A stretch of 64,000 nt of DNA, taken from NCBI RefSeq assembly GCF_049898325.1, contig NZ_JAFCXL010000005.1, forward strand, positions 1 through 64,000, given 5' to 3'. Numbering within the stretch: position 1 is the first letter of the stretch; each line of letters opens with the position of its first letter. The notes under the pieces are model-generated. The model had not been told where the DNA came from. It did not search any database and saw nothing but the letters and a program-made list of their open reading frames with translations. This document shows positions 38,065 through 46,326 of the stretch, piece by piece. The translations under genes and the position numbers were made by a program. This DNA is from JAFCUW01 sp049898325. Lineage in GTDB: Bacteria > Pseudomonadota > Gammaproteobacteria > Burkholderiales > Burkholderiaceae_D.

Positions 38065-38982
38065 CTACATCTGGCCTGCCGCCGGCAAGGACAGCGGCGG
38101 CGCCTCGTGCGGGTGCGCGCCGAACACATCGGACTGGTCGACCACGCGCTGCGCCCAGGCGCGGTGGGTGGCCACTTCGCACATCGAGTCGTGCATCTTG
38201 AACACCGCCGGGGCGTCGATGTCGAGAATGGCGCGCGCCGCGCTCAGGTCGTTCGGCTTGACCCGGTAGTGCTGCTCGATGGGGCCGATCTGACTGGGGT
38301 GGATGGCGGTCTTGCCGATCATGCCGTGGGCCAGGTCTTCCATCACCTCCTGGTCGAGCAGTTCGGGCAGGTCCAGGTGCTCGAACACGGGCGCCGTCAG
38401 CACGAAGCCATACGGTCGGAACGTCGTCGCCAGGCGCGCGATGACGGGGCCGAGCGGGGTGCGGTAGATGGTCATGCCGCGGGGGCGGCGCAAGCCCAGC
38501 AGGGCCAGTAAATCGTTGCCGCCGATGCGCAGCGCCAAAATGCGGTTGCGCACCCCCGGCGCTTCGAGCACCTGGCGGAACTGGCGCATTTCGGCGTCGT
38601 CGAACACTTCGGCCGTTTCCAGCGTGGGCATGAGCATGTGGTCGGTATCGCGCACCTGGCGAAAGTACGCGTCGAAATTGGCGCTGGTCGCTTTCGGGAT
38701 GACGAAGCCGGTCAGCTTGTCGGACCCCGGCATGGCCAGCACGCGCGCCATCACCTCCGGACTGCGCACGCGCACGAAGCGCTCGGCGCGCGCCGGTGTG
38801 CGCATATTGTTGAGCACGACGGACAGGTTGAACAGCGCCCAGCTCAGGTCGCGGTCGGCCACCGAGTCCTCGGTGCAGAAGATCAGCGAGCGTGCCTGCG
38901 GCAGGCGCTCGCCATCGGCTACTGCCATCAGGTGCTTGTGCGTCGCCGGTACATACAGCGACGCTCCCATCGATTTAACCAT
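38065..38982 (-). CDS. HpcH/HpaI aldolase/citrate-lyase-family protein of a Ter-linked module
   Basis: 305 residues, a TIM-barrel C-C lyase type. Segments recalling the family are MGASLYVPATHKHLM, SLIFCTEDSVADRD (the metal/acidic segment), FVIPKATSANFD, LMPTLETAEVF, LRIGGNDLLALLGLRR and GKTAIHPSQIGPI. It overlaps the StiP-like gene by 8 bp and is the last of five coupled genes. In tellurium-resistance-linked biosynthetic operons a protein of this type accompanies two phosphoribosyltransferases, a HAD phosphatase and an ATP-grasp enzyme. Its substrate is not known; cleavage or formation of a carbon-carbon bond in a nucleoside-like compound is the published prediction for such operons. Confidence 0.85.
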   Translation of the reverse strand: MVKSMGASLYVPATHKHLMAVADGERLPQARSLIFCTEDSVADRDLSWALFNLSVVLNNMRTPARAERFVRVRSPEVMARVLAMPGSDKLTGFVIPKATSANFDAYFRQVRDTDHMLMPTLETAEVFDDAEMRQFRQVLEAPGVRNRILALRIGGNDLLALLGLRRPRGMTIYRTPLGPVIARLATTFRPYGFVLTAPVFEHLDLPELLDQEVMEDLAHGMIGKTAIHPSQIGPIEQHYRVKPNDLSAARAILDIDAPAVFKMHDSMCEVATHRAWAQRVVDQSDVFGAHPHEAPPLSLPAAGQM

Positions 38983-40066
38983 CCAGAGCGCTCCTGATCA
39001 GGGAAACCGCGTGGTAGGGCAGGGCCCCATCCACCAGTATCGGTACATGTTTTTCTTGTGCCAGCACGGCCAGGTGCGCCACGTCGACTGCACCGGCGTC
39101 GCGCACGATCAGCAGCCGCGGCGTCCGGCGCAGCAACACGCGGGTGGCTTCGCCGATACCGGGCTTGACCATGTTGACGTCGTCGATGCCGTGCTCGCGC
39201 AGCGCCTGCCGCATGTAGTCGCGCGAGACCGCCGCCGCGCGCGCCTTGTCGGACGGCGCCGCGGTCGGCGCACCCGGCTGGCGGGCCAGCGCGCGCGCCG
39301 CCTGCACCAGCGCGTCGGCGAACGCTTGCGACTGGTCGTGCTGCTCGAACTGCTTGTAATATACACAACCGTGGAAGTCGCCGGGGCCAATCGCCTCGTT
39401 CAGGATCGAGCGGCTCACCAGGCCCGACACGGTGGCGTTAAGAATACTCGAAGGTATCAAATAATCGTCGCACGACGCGGCGCACGCTGCCGCGCCCGCC
39501 AGGTCCGACAGCACGTACAGGCCGCCGTCGATGGCGGTGCCGTGGCTGGCATTGAAGGCGGTGATGGTTTTGTGCAATTCGCCGGCGATCACGCCCTTGC
39601 CCGTCCAGCCGTCGATGAACACGATCGACTCAGCCGCGTGGCCCTGGGCCAGGATGTGCTCCATGGCGACCTGGTCGATGCCGCGGTCGCGGATGATCGA
39701 GACGGAATAGTGCTGCACCGTGCGGCCGAACAGCTCGCGCAGCAAGTGTCCCAGCACCACGCCGACGGGGGTGCCGGCGCGCGCCAGCGACACCAGCGTG
39801 ACGGCGCCGCCGCGCCGTGCGGCGATCAGCGATGCCAGCGTCAGGCAGTCGCGCGCCATTCTCTCGTTGTTGGCCGCGCAGGCCTGGCGGAATACCTCGA
39901 GGTAGCGCGCCGAGGGCAGCGCTTCGGGCGAGAGCATCTCGCTGTAGTGGCGCTGGCCGGACTGGATCAGGTACTCCTTTTCGGCGACATCGACGAAGTC
40001 CTGCAGGGGCAGCGGTTTGAGGAGAAATTCGACGTCGCCGGGGCGGTAGCTGCCGGAAAAGCTCAT
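38975..40066 (-). CDS. StiP-type phosphoribosyltransferase with C-terminal PELOTA-like domain
   Basis: 363 residues from ATG 40066 (MSFSGSYRPGDVEFLLKP), which overlaps the HAD stop by 4 bp. The N-terminal two thirds match the StiP family, often labelled cysteine protease but reinterpreted as a phosphoribosyltransferase: VSLARAGTPVGVVLGHLL and the PRPP-loop-like VFIDGWTGKG (149-158). After a linker of about 40 residues (RQPGAPTAAPSDKARA) the C-terminal 75 residues (VNMVKPGIGEATRVLLRR ... VPILVDGALPYHAVSLI) look like the PELOTA RNA-binding domain found fused to this family. The longer open frame to 40765 is a shadow of the HAD gene. Confidence 0.85.
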   Translation of the reverse strand: MSFSGSYRPGDVEFLLKPLPLQDFVDVAEKEYLIQSGQRHYSEMLSPEALPSARYLEVFRQACAANNERMARDCLTLASLIAARRGGAVTLVSLARAGTPVGVVLGHLLRELFGRTVQHYSVSIIRDRGIDQVAMEHILAQGHAAESIVFIDGWTGKGVIAGELHKTITAFNASHGTAIDGGLYVLSDLAGAAACAASCDDYLIPSSILNATVSGLVSRSILNEAIGPGDFHGCVYYKQFEQHDQSQAFADALVQAARALARQPGAPTAAPSDKARAAAVSRDYMRQALREHGIDDVNMVKPGIGEATRVLLRRTPRLLIVRDAGAVDVAHLAVLAQEKHVPILVDGALPYHAVSLIRSALDG

Positions 40067-40830
40067 AAGGCCGCCACCGTCAGCGCCGCCAGCTGGCTGG
40101 CGCGGGGCACGATGGCGTAGTCGCAGGCGGCCATGAAGCGGGCGTCGGAGCGGCTGTCGCCGATGCCGAAGGTGATGATGTCGCCGTGTTCGGCGCGCAG
40201 CAGTTCCGTCACGTAAGCCACCGCGTGCGACTTGTTGAGCGCGTTCGGCAGGATCGCCAGGTTGTTGCCGTTGCGGTGAATAAAATAGTCGCGGCCGCCG
40301 TCGATCGCGTCCAGCCAGGGCTGCACCACCTCGTGCTCGATGGGGGCCAGGCGCGCAGCCACCTTGTCGGGGTCCTTGACGACCAGGTAGAACGGCGTGG
40401 CGCAGTCTTCGATCAGGCGGGCGCGCCCGCCAAAGCCCGTGCGCACGGCCCAGGCGTCGATCAGCGCGGCGAGCGCTTGCAGGCCGGGCAGGGCCGCCTG
40501 CATGGCCACCTGCATGCGCGCCAGCCAGGCGGGATCGACGGCGCCGCCGGGCGCCAGCACGATGCCGCCATAGTCGAGCACGGCGTAACTGCTGAAGTCC
40601 AGCTTGACGCGGCGGTAGGCGTCGATGTTGCGGGCGGTGGCGGGAATGACCGTCATGCCTTGCTGGGCGAACGCGAGAAAGTCGCGCTGGGCCGCCGTGG
40701 AATACGAGATCGGGCTGCCGTCCTTCAGAAAGGCGGTGGGCACGAGATCGGCGCCGGGCGCGCATTTTTCGCGCGACTGGAACAGGGTGTCGTCGAGATC
40801 GGCGAACAGGAATTTATGCAACTTCGTCAA
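40063..40830 (-). CDS. HAD-superfamily phosphatase of the Ter-linked module
   Basis: 255 residues with all four HAD motifs: FADLDDT (nucleophile D11, general acid D13), IPATAR (motif II), the Lys in LNKSHAV (motif III) and FGIGDSRSDARFM (motif IV). A type II cap lies between motifs II and III, as in the Cof/sucrose-phosphatase group. It overlaps the PRTase-TRSP gene by 17 bp and the StiP-like gene by 4 bp, so translation is coupled. The likely role is removal of a phosphate from a phosphoribosylated intermediate. Confidence 0.88.
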   Translation of the reverse strand: MTKLHKFLFADLDDTLFQSREKCAPGADLVPTAFLKDGSPISYSTAAQRDFLAFAQQGMTVIPATARNIDAYRRVKLDFSSYAVLDYGGIVLAPGGAVDPAWLARMQVAMQAALPGLQALAALIDAWAVRTGFGGRARLIEDCATPFYLVVKDPDKVAARLAPIEHEVVQPWLDAIDGGRDYFIHRNGNNLAILPNALNKSHAVAYVTELLRAEHGDIITFGIGDSRSDARFMAACDYAIVPRASQLAALTVAAL

Positions 40831-41965
40831 TCTGGGTCTCGCTTATAAAGTGGAACAGGCGGGCGTCGAGCAGCGCGGCGAGCTGGCGCAGGGCGGCGTT
40901 GGGCGCCGTTTCGTGGCAAATGAAGACGTGGCGGTACTGGCCGCGCTGCACGTTGTAAATGAAATTGCTCACCCCTTCGCCGTAGTTGTCGGGGAAGGCG
41001 AGGGCGCTCGCGACGGCGCCCCAGGTAAGAATGGGCGAGCGGGTGGTCGACTGCACCACCACGTCCACGCCCAGTTGTTCGAGCACGGCGCCGAGCAGGA
41101 AGGACGCGTGCATGAATTCGCCCGTGCCCAGCACCAGCACCGTCTCGCCGGGACCGATGGTCGCCGCCAGGCGCGCCGCCAGCGCCGCCGGCGTCGCCAG
41201 CGCGTGGCGCAGGCCGTAGCGGCCGAAGGCGGCGCTGGCGCCGCGGTCAGCGTCGCCGTCGAAGCGCTGGGCCGGCGTGGCCGAGGCGCTGAACTGGCCG
41301 GGCACGAACTGGTAGTGGCCCGTCACCGGCGCCGCCAGCGTCACGGGCAGGCCGAAGCGCGCGGACAGGCCGGCGGTGGCGCTCTCTCCCATGAAATTGG
41401 TGATGGTGGCCAGGTGCACGTGGGCAATGGCGGGGTTGAGCGTGCGGCAGGCGTTCGCCAGGTTGAGGAAGGTGGCGCCGGTGCTGGCCTCGTCGTCGAC
41501 CAGCACCAGGGCGCGCGCGCTCATCAGCAGGGCCCGTTCGTCCGCGCCCGGCGGCAGGTGCAGGAACTGGCGCGGCGCGTGGCTGTGGGCTTCCTCGAAC
41601 TCGATGATGGGGCAGGCGCCCACCCGGTAGCGCGAGGTGTGCAGGAACAGCGCCGGCTGGCCCGGGTGGGCGCGCAGCCACGCTTCGAACACGCCCTGGC
41701 CCAGGCCGATGGCCGTTTCCGCCATGGCGATGAACACCACCGGTCCCGGCAGCGCCGGCACGGCGTGCGCCAGTCGCTCGTGCATGGCGGCCATCGCCGC
41801 CGGCCGCACGGGCCAGTGCTTGCCCAGCACCTTCGACAGGAACAGGAAGCCGCGGCGCGCGTTGTCGCGGGCGGCGAAACCCATCACTTCCTCGAGCGGG
41901 CAGTCGGCGCGGTCGATCGTCAACGTCAGCGCGCCCGTGGGTAGTGTGACCTCGTGCACGCTCAT
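40814..41965 (-). CDS. phosphoribosyltransferase with C-terminal TRSP domain
   Basis: 383 residues from ATG 41965, overlapping the ATP-grasp stop by 4 bp. A type I PRTase core carries the PRPP loop VLVDDEASTG (154-163), preceded by FIAMAETAIGLGQGVFE. The C-terminal domain has GETVLVLGTGEFMHASFLLG and the name-giving segment TTRSP (307-311) followed by FPDNYGEGVSNFIYNV. This PRTase_2/TRSP combination is specific to the biosynthetic genes of Ter stress loci. It should transfer ribose-5-phosphate from PRPP to an unknown base or amine. Confidence 0.88.
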   Translation of the reverse strand: MSVHEVTLPTGALTLTIDRADCPLEEVMGFAARDNARRGFLFLSKVLGKHWPVRPAAMAAMHERLAHAVPALPGPVVFIAMAETAIGLGQGVFEAWLRAHPGQPALFLHTSRYRVGACPIIEFEEAHSHAPRQFLHLPPGADERALLMSARALVLVDDEASTGATFLNLANACRTLNPAIAHVHLATITNFMGESATAGLSARFGLPVTLAAPVTGHYQFVPGQFSASATPAQRFDGDADRGASAAFGRYGLRHALATPAALAARLAATIGPGETVLVLGTGEFMHASFLLGAVLEQLGVDVVVQSTTRSPILTWGAVASALAFPDNYGEGVSNFIYNVQRGQYRHVFICHETAPNAALRQLAALLDARLFHFISETQIDEVA

Positions 41966-42981
41966 GCGAGTACCGTCGCCGTGGCCAGTTCGGCCACGCG
42001 AATGCCGTTGCGCACGGGGGGCACGGTGACGTGCTGGTAGCCGTCGGCGAAACCGGACAGGGCGATCCACGGCAGGTTGGGGCCGGCCACGCAGGCCATG
42101 CCGATGCCGCCGGACATGCGCGGATTGATTTCCAGCAGGCGCAGGGCGCCGTCGCCTTCGCGGAACTGCACGTTGAACACGCCGTTCAGGCGGTGCGTGC
42201 GGGCCAGTTGGGCGGTGGCGTCGAGGATGTCCTGGCGCATGTCGATCAGCTGGCCCTGGCCGGCCTTGGCCGGCTTGCGGCGGGTGATGGCGCAGACCAG
42301 GCGGCCGTCGTCGCCCACGCAGTCGACGCTGTACTCTTCGCCGTCGAGGTATTCCATCAGCAGCATGGTGCGGCAGGCGCCCAGCTCTTCCAGGCCGCGG
42401 CGAAAGTCGGCCAGGCCGATGCGGTACTCGGCGCCGGCCAGCAGCAGGGCGGCGCTGCTGCGTTGCTCGTCGAGGATGGCAAAGCCCAGGCCGAACACGG
42501 AGTTCGACGGCTTGATGCACAAGGTGGCGTGGTGGGGGCGCAGGGCGGCGTAGCCGGCCTCGAACTGGGCCGGCGTCTCGAACGGCAGGAAGCGGGCCAC
42601 GGGCGCGCCGGGCAGGTCGGTGGTGGCGTAGAAGCGGGCCTTGTCGTGAATCAGGGTGAGCTGCTCCTGCGGCGCGGTACTCAGGATCCGGGTGCCGATG
42701 GCGGCGAAGCGCGCGTGCTGGCCTGCCAGCGCCGTCGCCCCTTTGCCGGGAATAAAGATGTCGACGCGCTGCTCAAGGCAGAAGGCCAGGCACCAGTCGA
42801 GGTAGGCGTCGGCGTCCAGGCCGGTCGGCTCGACAAAGAAGGCGTGGGCGACGCGGGCGGCGGCCACGTGCGGGTTGGCGTTGCTGTAAATAATATGAAA
42901 ACGGCCGGCCGTGTCGGCCTGGCGGATCAAGCCGATGGCCGCGGACACGGACGAAAACGTCCTGTTGAACCAGACGCGCAT
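41962..42981 (-). CDS. ATP-grasp ligase of the Ter-linked module
   Basis: 339 residues. After an N-terminal Rossmann-like region (MRVWFNRTFSSVSAAIGLIRQ), the ATP-grasp fold shows the nucleotide-binding lysine in CIKPSNSVFGLGF (K157), the hinge LLMEYLDGEEYSVDCV and the Mg ligands in LLEINPRMSGG (E284, N286). It is the first gene of the five-gene operon. Enzymes of this class form amide or similar bonds through an acyl phosphate. With two PRTases, a phosphatase and a lyase it fits synthesis of a modified nucleoside-like molecule; the product is not known. Confidence 0.88.
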   Translation of the reverse strand: MRVWFNRTFSSVSAAIGLIRQADTAGRFHIIYSNANPHVAAARVAHAFFVEPTGLDADAYLDWCLAFCLEQRVDIFIPGKGATALAGQHARFAAIGTRILSTAPQEQLTLIHDKARFYATTDLPGAPVARFLPFETPAQFEAGYAALRPHHATLCIKPSNSVFGLGFAILDEQRSSAALLLAGAEYRIGLADFRRGLEELGACRTMLLMEYLDGEEYSVDCVGDDGRLVCAITRRKPAKAGQGQLIDMRQDILDATAQLARTHRLNGVFNVQFREGDGALRLLEINPRMSGGIGMACVAGPNLPWIALSGFADGYQHVTVPPVRNGIRVAELATATVLA

Positions 42982-43281
42982 GGGGGAATACCTTGTGTGA
43001 GAGAACGGGGGCAGGGCGCGGTGGCGCCCCGTACAAACAGCATATTATGAAGCAGCCCCGGGCCTGCCGGGCATTTCGCGCGGGGGGCTGCGGCGGCCCT
43101 GCCGGGGCGCGGTGTTGGTGCAAACAACACATCGCCATACCCCCAACTAAGTTGTTGCGTCAAGCCCTTTTGCACGTTATACTAGCCGGCTTCGGTATGG
43201 ATTCGTCCGTCTCGAGTCCGTATCTTTACTTGGTAGTTAAACAGTCAGCCCCGCCCAATCGTAGGTGGGAATGGAGAAAAA
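42982..43281 (+). other. intergenic region between the five-enzyme operon and rplC
   Basis: A divergent 300-bp region. It holds a GCAGCCCC/GGGGCTGC hairpin (43052-43059 with 43084-43091), the rplC promoter (43155-43183) and a leader of about 92 nt. On the - strand CATAAT at 43043-43048 might be a -10 for the ATP-grasp operon, but no -35 fits. No gene is seen. Confidence 0.45.
43155..43183 (+). promoter_or_regulatory. sigma-70 promoter of the rplC-rpsQ operon
   Basis: TTGCGT (43155-43160), a 17-bp spacer and TATACT (43178-43183), with a predicted start near 43190. The -10 equals that of the str promoter. It makes the rplC operon independent of rpsJ. Confidence 0.8.
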
Positions 43282-43938
43282 ATGAGCCTAGGCCTTCTCG
43301 GTCGCAAGGTTGGAATGATGCGCATCTTCACGGATGAAGGGGACTCGATCCCAGTTACCGTGCTTGACGTGTCGAACAATCGTGTTGCGCAAGTCAAAAC
43401 TCCTGAAACGGATGGTTACACCGCCGTTCAGGTCGCATTCGGTCAACGTCGCGCTTCCCGCGTGACCAAAGCTGTTGCGGGTCACCACGCCAAAGCTGGT
43501 GTGGAAGCCGGTACGATGCTGAAAGAATTCCGCGTCGATGCCGCTAAAGCTGCCGAACTGAAAGCTGGCGACGTCGTCGCTGCCTCGCTGTTCGAAGTCG
43601 GCCAAAAAATCGACGTCCAGGGCGTCACGATTGGTAAGGGTTACGCCGGCGTCATCAAGCGTTACCACTTCTCGTCGGGTCGCGCAACGCACGGTAACTC
43701 CCGTTCGCACAACGTACCAGGTTCGATCGGTATGGCGCAGGATCCAGGCCGCGTGTTCCCAGGTAAGCGCATGACCGGTCACCTCGGTGACGTCAATCGC
43801 ACCGTTCAAAATCTCGTAATCGCCCGTATCGATGCCGACCGTCAGCTGCTGATGGTCAAAGGTGCCGTACCAGGTGCGAAAAATGGCCAGGTCGTCGTGT
43901 CACCTGCCATCAAAACCAAAGCACAGAAGGGAGCTTAA
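43282..43938 (+). CDS. rplC: 50S ribosomal protein L3
   Basis: 218 residues. Contains GLLGRKVGMMRIF at the start and SIGMAQDPGRVFPGKRM, whose Gln is the N5-methylation site of PrmB in enterobacteria. The protein nucleates 50S assembly near the peptidyl transferase centre. GGAGAAAAA precedes the ATG. It starts the second, self-standing half of the S10 operon; rplD follows after 3 bp. Confidence 0.99.
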   Translation: MSLGLLGRKVGMMRIFTDEGDSIPVTVLDVSNNRVAQVKTPETDGYTAVQVAFGQRRASRVTKAVAGHHAKAGVEAGTMLKEFRVDAAKAAELKAGDVVAASLFEVGQKIDVQGVTIGKGYAGVIKRYHFSSGRATHGNSRSHNVPGSIGMAQDPGRVFPGKRMTGHLGDVNRTVQNLVIARIDADRQLLMVKGAVPGAKNGQVVVSPAIKTKAQKGA

Positions 43939-43941
43939 ACG

Positions 43942-44562
43942 ATGGAACTCAAGCTTCTGAATGAGCAAGGACAAGCAGGCTCGAACGTTGCCGCCGCCGA
44001 TACCGTATTCGGCCGTGACTACAACGAAGCCCTGATTCACCAGATCGTCGTCGCCTACGCCGCTAACGCGCGTTCGGGTAACCGCAAGCAGAAGGATCGT
44101 GAAGAAGTTCACCACACGACCAAGAAGCCTTGGCGCCAAAAAGGTACGGGCCGTGCTCGTGCCGGTATGTCGTCGTCGCCACTGTGGCGCGGCGGCGGAC
44201 GCATCTTCCCGAACTCGCCTGACGAGAACTTCACCCACAAAGTGAACAAGAAGATGTACCGCGCAGGTATCTGCTCGATTCTGTCCCAGCTGGCTCGTGA
44301 AGAGCGCCTGGTGGTCGTCGAAGGCTTTGCCATCGATGCGCCAAAAACCAAGCTGCTGGCACAAAAGCTGAGCGGCATGGGCCTGGAATCGGTCATGATC
44401 ATCACCGACACCCCGGACGAAAACCTGATGTTGGCTTCGCGTAACCTGCCGAACGTGCTGGTTGTCGAGCCCCGTCATGCAGATCCGATGTCGCTGGTGT
44501 TCTACAAAAAAATCGTGGTCACCAAAGCAGCACTGACCATGATCGAGGAGATGTTCGCATGA
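43942..44562 (+). CDS. rplD: 50S ribosomal protein L4
   Basis: 206 residues with the exit-tunnel loop KKPWRQKGTGRARAGMSSSPLWRGGG. In E. coli L4 represses the S10 operon by binding the leader before rpsJ; here the leader before rplC would be the place to look for such control. Its stop overlaps the rplW start by 4 bp. Confidence 0.99.
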   Translation: MELKLLNEQGQAGSNVAAADTVFGRDYNEALIHQIVVAYAANARSGNRKQKDREEVHHTTKKPWRQKGTGRARAGMSSSPLWRGGGRIFPNSPDENFTHKVNKKMYRAGICSILSQLAREERLVVVEGFAIDAPKTKLLAQKLSGMGLESVMIITDTPDENLMLASRNLPNVLVVEPRHADPMSLVFYKKIVVTKAALTMIEEMFA

Positions 44563-44876
44563 GCGGCGTAATCAAATTTTCCGAAGAGCGCCTGATGAAG
44601 GTGCTGCAGGCGCCCGTCATTTCCGAGAAGGCCACCATGGTCGCGGAAAAGAACGAGCAGATCGTCTTCCGCGTCTTGCCTGACGCCACCAAGCCTGAAA
44701 TCAAGGCCGCCGTTGAACTGCTGTTCAAGGTTGAAGTGGAATCGGTGCAGACCCTCAATCGCGAAGGTAAGGCAAAGCGTTCGGGCCGTTTCAACGGTCG
44801 TCGCAACCACACCAAGCGCGCTTTCGTGTGCCTGAAGCCTGGCCAGGAAATCAACTTCTCCGAGGAGGCTAAATAA
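44559..44876 (+). CDS. rplW: 50S ribosomal protein L23
   Basis: 105 residues (RLMKVLQAPVISEKATMVAEKNEQIVFRV...). Sits at the tunnel exit and docks trigger factor and SRP. Overlaps rplD by 4 bp and shares one base with rplB. Confidence 0.99.
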   Translation: MSGVIKFSEERLMKVLQAPVISEKATMVAEKNEQIVFRVLPDATKPEIKAAVELLFKVEVESVQTLNREGKAKRSGRFNGRRNHTKRAFVCLKPGQEINFSEEAK

Positions 44877-45703
44877 TGGCACTCGTAAAGATGAAACCAA
44901 CCTCACCAGGCCGTCGTGGCATGGTGAAGGTGGTGAACCCCGACCTGTACAAAGGTCGTCCGTTCGCTGCCCTGGTTGAAAAGAAATCGAAGACCGCTGG
45001 CCGTAACAACAACGGTCACATCACCACCCGTCACATCGGTGGTGGTCACAAGCAGCATTACCGTCTGATCGACTTCAAGCGTCAGAAGGATGGCATTCCT
45101 GCGAAGGTCGAGCGGATCGAATACGATCCAAACCGTACCGCCAACATCGCGCTGCTGTGCTACGCCGACGGTGAGCGTCAGTACATCATCGCCACCAAGG
45201 GTATGGCTGTCGGCGACGCCGTCATGAATGGCTCGGAAGCGCCAATCAAGTCGGGTAACTGCCTGCCAATCCGCAACATCCCGGTCGGTACCGTGATGCA
45301 TTGCGTCGAAATGCTGCCAGGTAAGGGTGCCCAGATGGCCCGTACCGCCGGCGCCGGCGTCGTGCTGATGGCCCGCGAAGGCACCTACGCACAGGTTCGC
45401 CTGCGCTCCGGTGAAGTGCGCCGCGTCCACATCGAATGCCGTGCAACGGTCGGCGAAGTGGGTAACGCTGAGCACAGCCTGCGTAAAATCGGTAAAGCTG
45501 GCGCGATGCGCTGGCGCGGTGTTCGTCCTACCGTTCGCGGTGTGGTCATGAACCCGGTCGATCACCCGCACGGTGGTGGTGAAGGTAAAACCGCAGCTGG
45601 TCGTCATCCAGTGTCGCCTTGGGGCCAACAGACGAAGGGTAAGAAGACGCGCCGTAACAAGCGTACGACTTCCATGATCGTCTCGCGCCGCGGCAAGAAA
45701 TAA
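44876..45703 (+). CDS. rplB: 50S ribosomal protein L2
   Basis: 275 residues. The conserved C-terminal NPVDHPHGGGEGKTAAGRHPVSPWG segment carries the histidine near the peptidyl transferase centre; the basic tail (KGKKTRRNKRTTSMIVSRRGKK) binds 23S rRNA. One-base overlap with rplW. Confidence 0.99.
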   Translation: MALVKMKPTSPGRRGMVKVVNPDLYKGRPFAALVEKKSKTAGRNNNGHITTRHIGGGHKQHYRLIDFKRQKDGIPAKVERIEYDPNRTANIALLCYADGERQYIIATKGMAVGDAVMNGSEAPIKSGNCLPIRNIPVGTVMHCVEMLPGKGAQMARTAGAGVVLMAREGTYAQVRLRSGEVRRVHIECRATVGEVGNAEHSLRKIGKAGAMRWRGVRPTVRGVVMNPVDHPHGGGEGKTAAGRHPVSPWGQQTKGKKTRRNKRTTSMIVSRRGKK

Positions 45704-45712
45704 GGATAAGAC

Positions 45713-45988
45713 ATGACACGTTCATTGAAAAAAGGGCCGTTCATCGACGCCCACCTGGTGAAAAAAGTCGAAGCCGCGCAAGCGAATAAAGACAAAAAGC
45801 CAGTCAAAACCTGGTCGCGTCGTTCGACGATCTCGCCGGATTTCATCGGCCTGACCATCGCTGTACACAACGGCAAGCTTCACGTGCCAGTGTATGTCTC
45901 CGAGAACATGGTTGGTCACAAGCTCGGTGAATTCGCGCTGACCCGCACGTTCAAGGGCCATGCCGCTGACAAGAAGGCGAAGAAATAA
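45713..45988 (+). CDS. rpsS: 30S ribosomal protein S19
   Basis: 91 residues (MTRSLKKGPFIDAHL ... HKLGEFALTRTFKGHA). Binds the 30S head with S13. Shares one base with the rplV start. Confidence 0.99.
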   Translation: MTRSLKKGPFIDAHLVKKVEAAQANKDKKPVKTWSRRSTISPDFIGLTIAVHNGKLHVPVYVSENMVGHKLGEFALTRTFKGHAADKKAKK

Positions 45989-46317
45989 TGGAAACCAAAG
46001 CTATCCTCAAAGGTGTGCGCCTGTCGGACCAAAAAGGCCGCCTGGTTGCAGATCTGATCCGCGGCAAGAAAGTCGGCGCAGCTCTCGACATCCTGCAATT
46101 TAGCCCGAAAAAAGGCGCGACCATCATCAAGAAGGTTCTGGAGTCGGCAATTGCCAACGCCGAGCACAATGACGGCGCCGACATCGACGAGCTGAAAGTG
46201 GTGCAGATCTATGTTGAAAAGGGTCCGATCCTCAAGCGCTTCACTGCTCGCGCTAAGGGTCGTGGCGATCGTATCTCGAAACAATCCTGTCACATCTACG
46301 TGACTGTCGGTAACTAA
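45988..46317 (+). CDS. rplV: 50S ribosomal protein L22
   Basis: 109 residues. The beta-hairpin that lines the exit tunnel is within KRFTARAKGRGDRISKQSCHIYV; no macrolide-resistance type change is evident by eye. Confidence 0.99.
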   Translation: METKAILKGVRLSDQKGRLVADLIRGKKVGAALDILQFSPKKGATIIKKVLESAIANAEHNDGADIDELKVVQIYVEKGPILKRFTARAKGRGDRISKQSCHIYVTVGN

Positions 46318-46326
46318 GGGGTCACG

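Noticed and set aside
38975..40765. StiP-type gene starting far upstream of 40066
   Set aside because: The extra N-terminus is Arg-rich and lies antisense-free but out of frame over the HAD gene; the ATGA overlap at 40063-40066 and the conserved N-terminus support the shorter start.
38065..42981. A complete tellurium-resistance locus
   Set aside because: Only the biosynthetic enzymes are present; no TerA-F, TerZ or TerC-like membrane protein is seen, so I do not call tellurite resistance.
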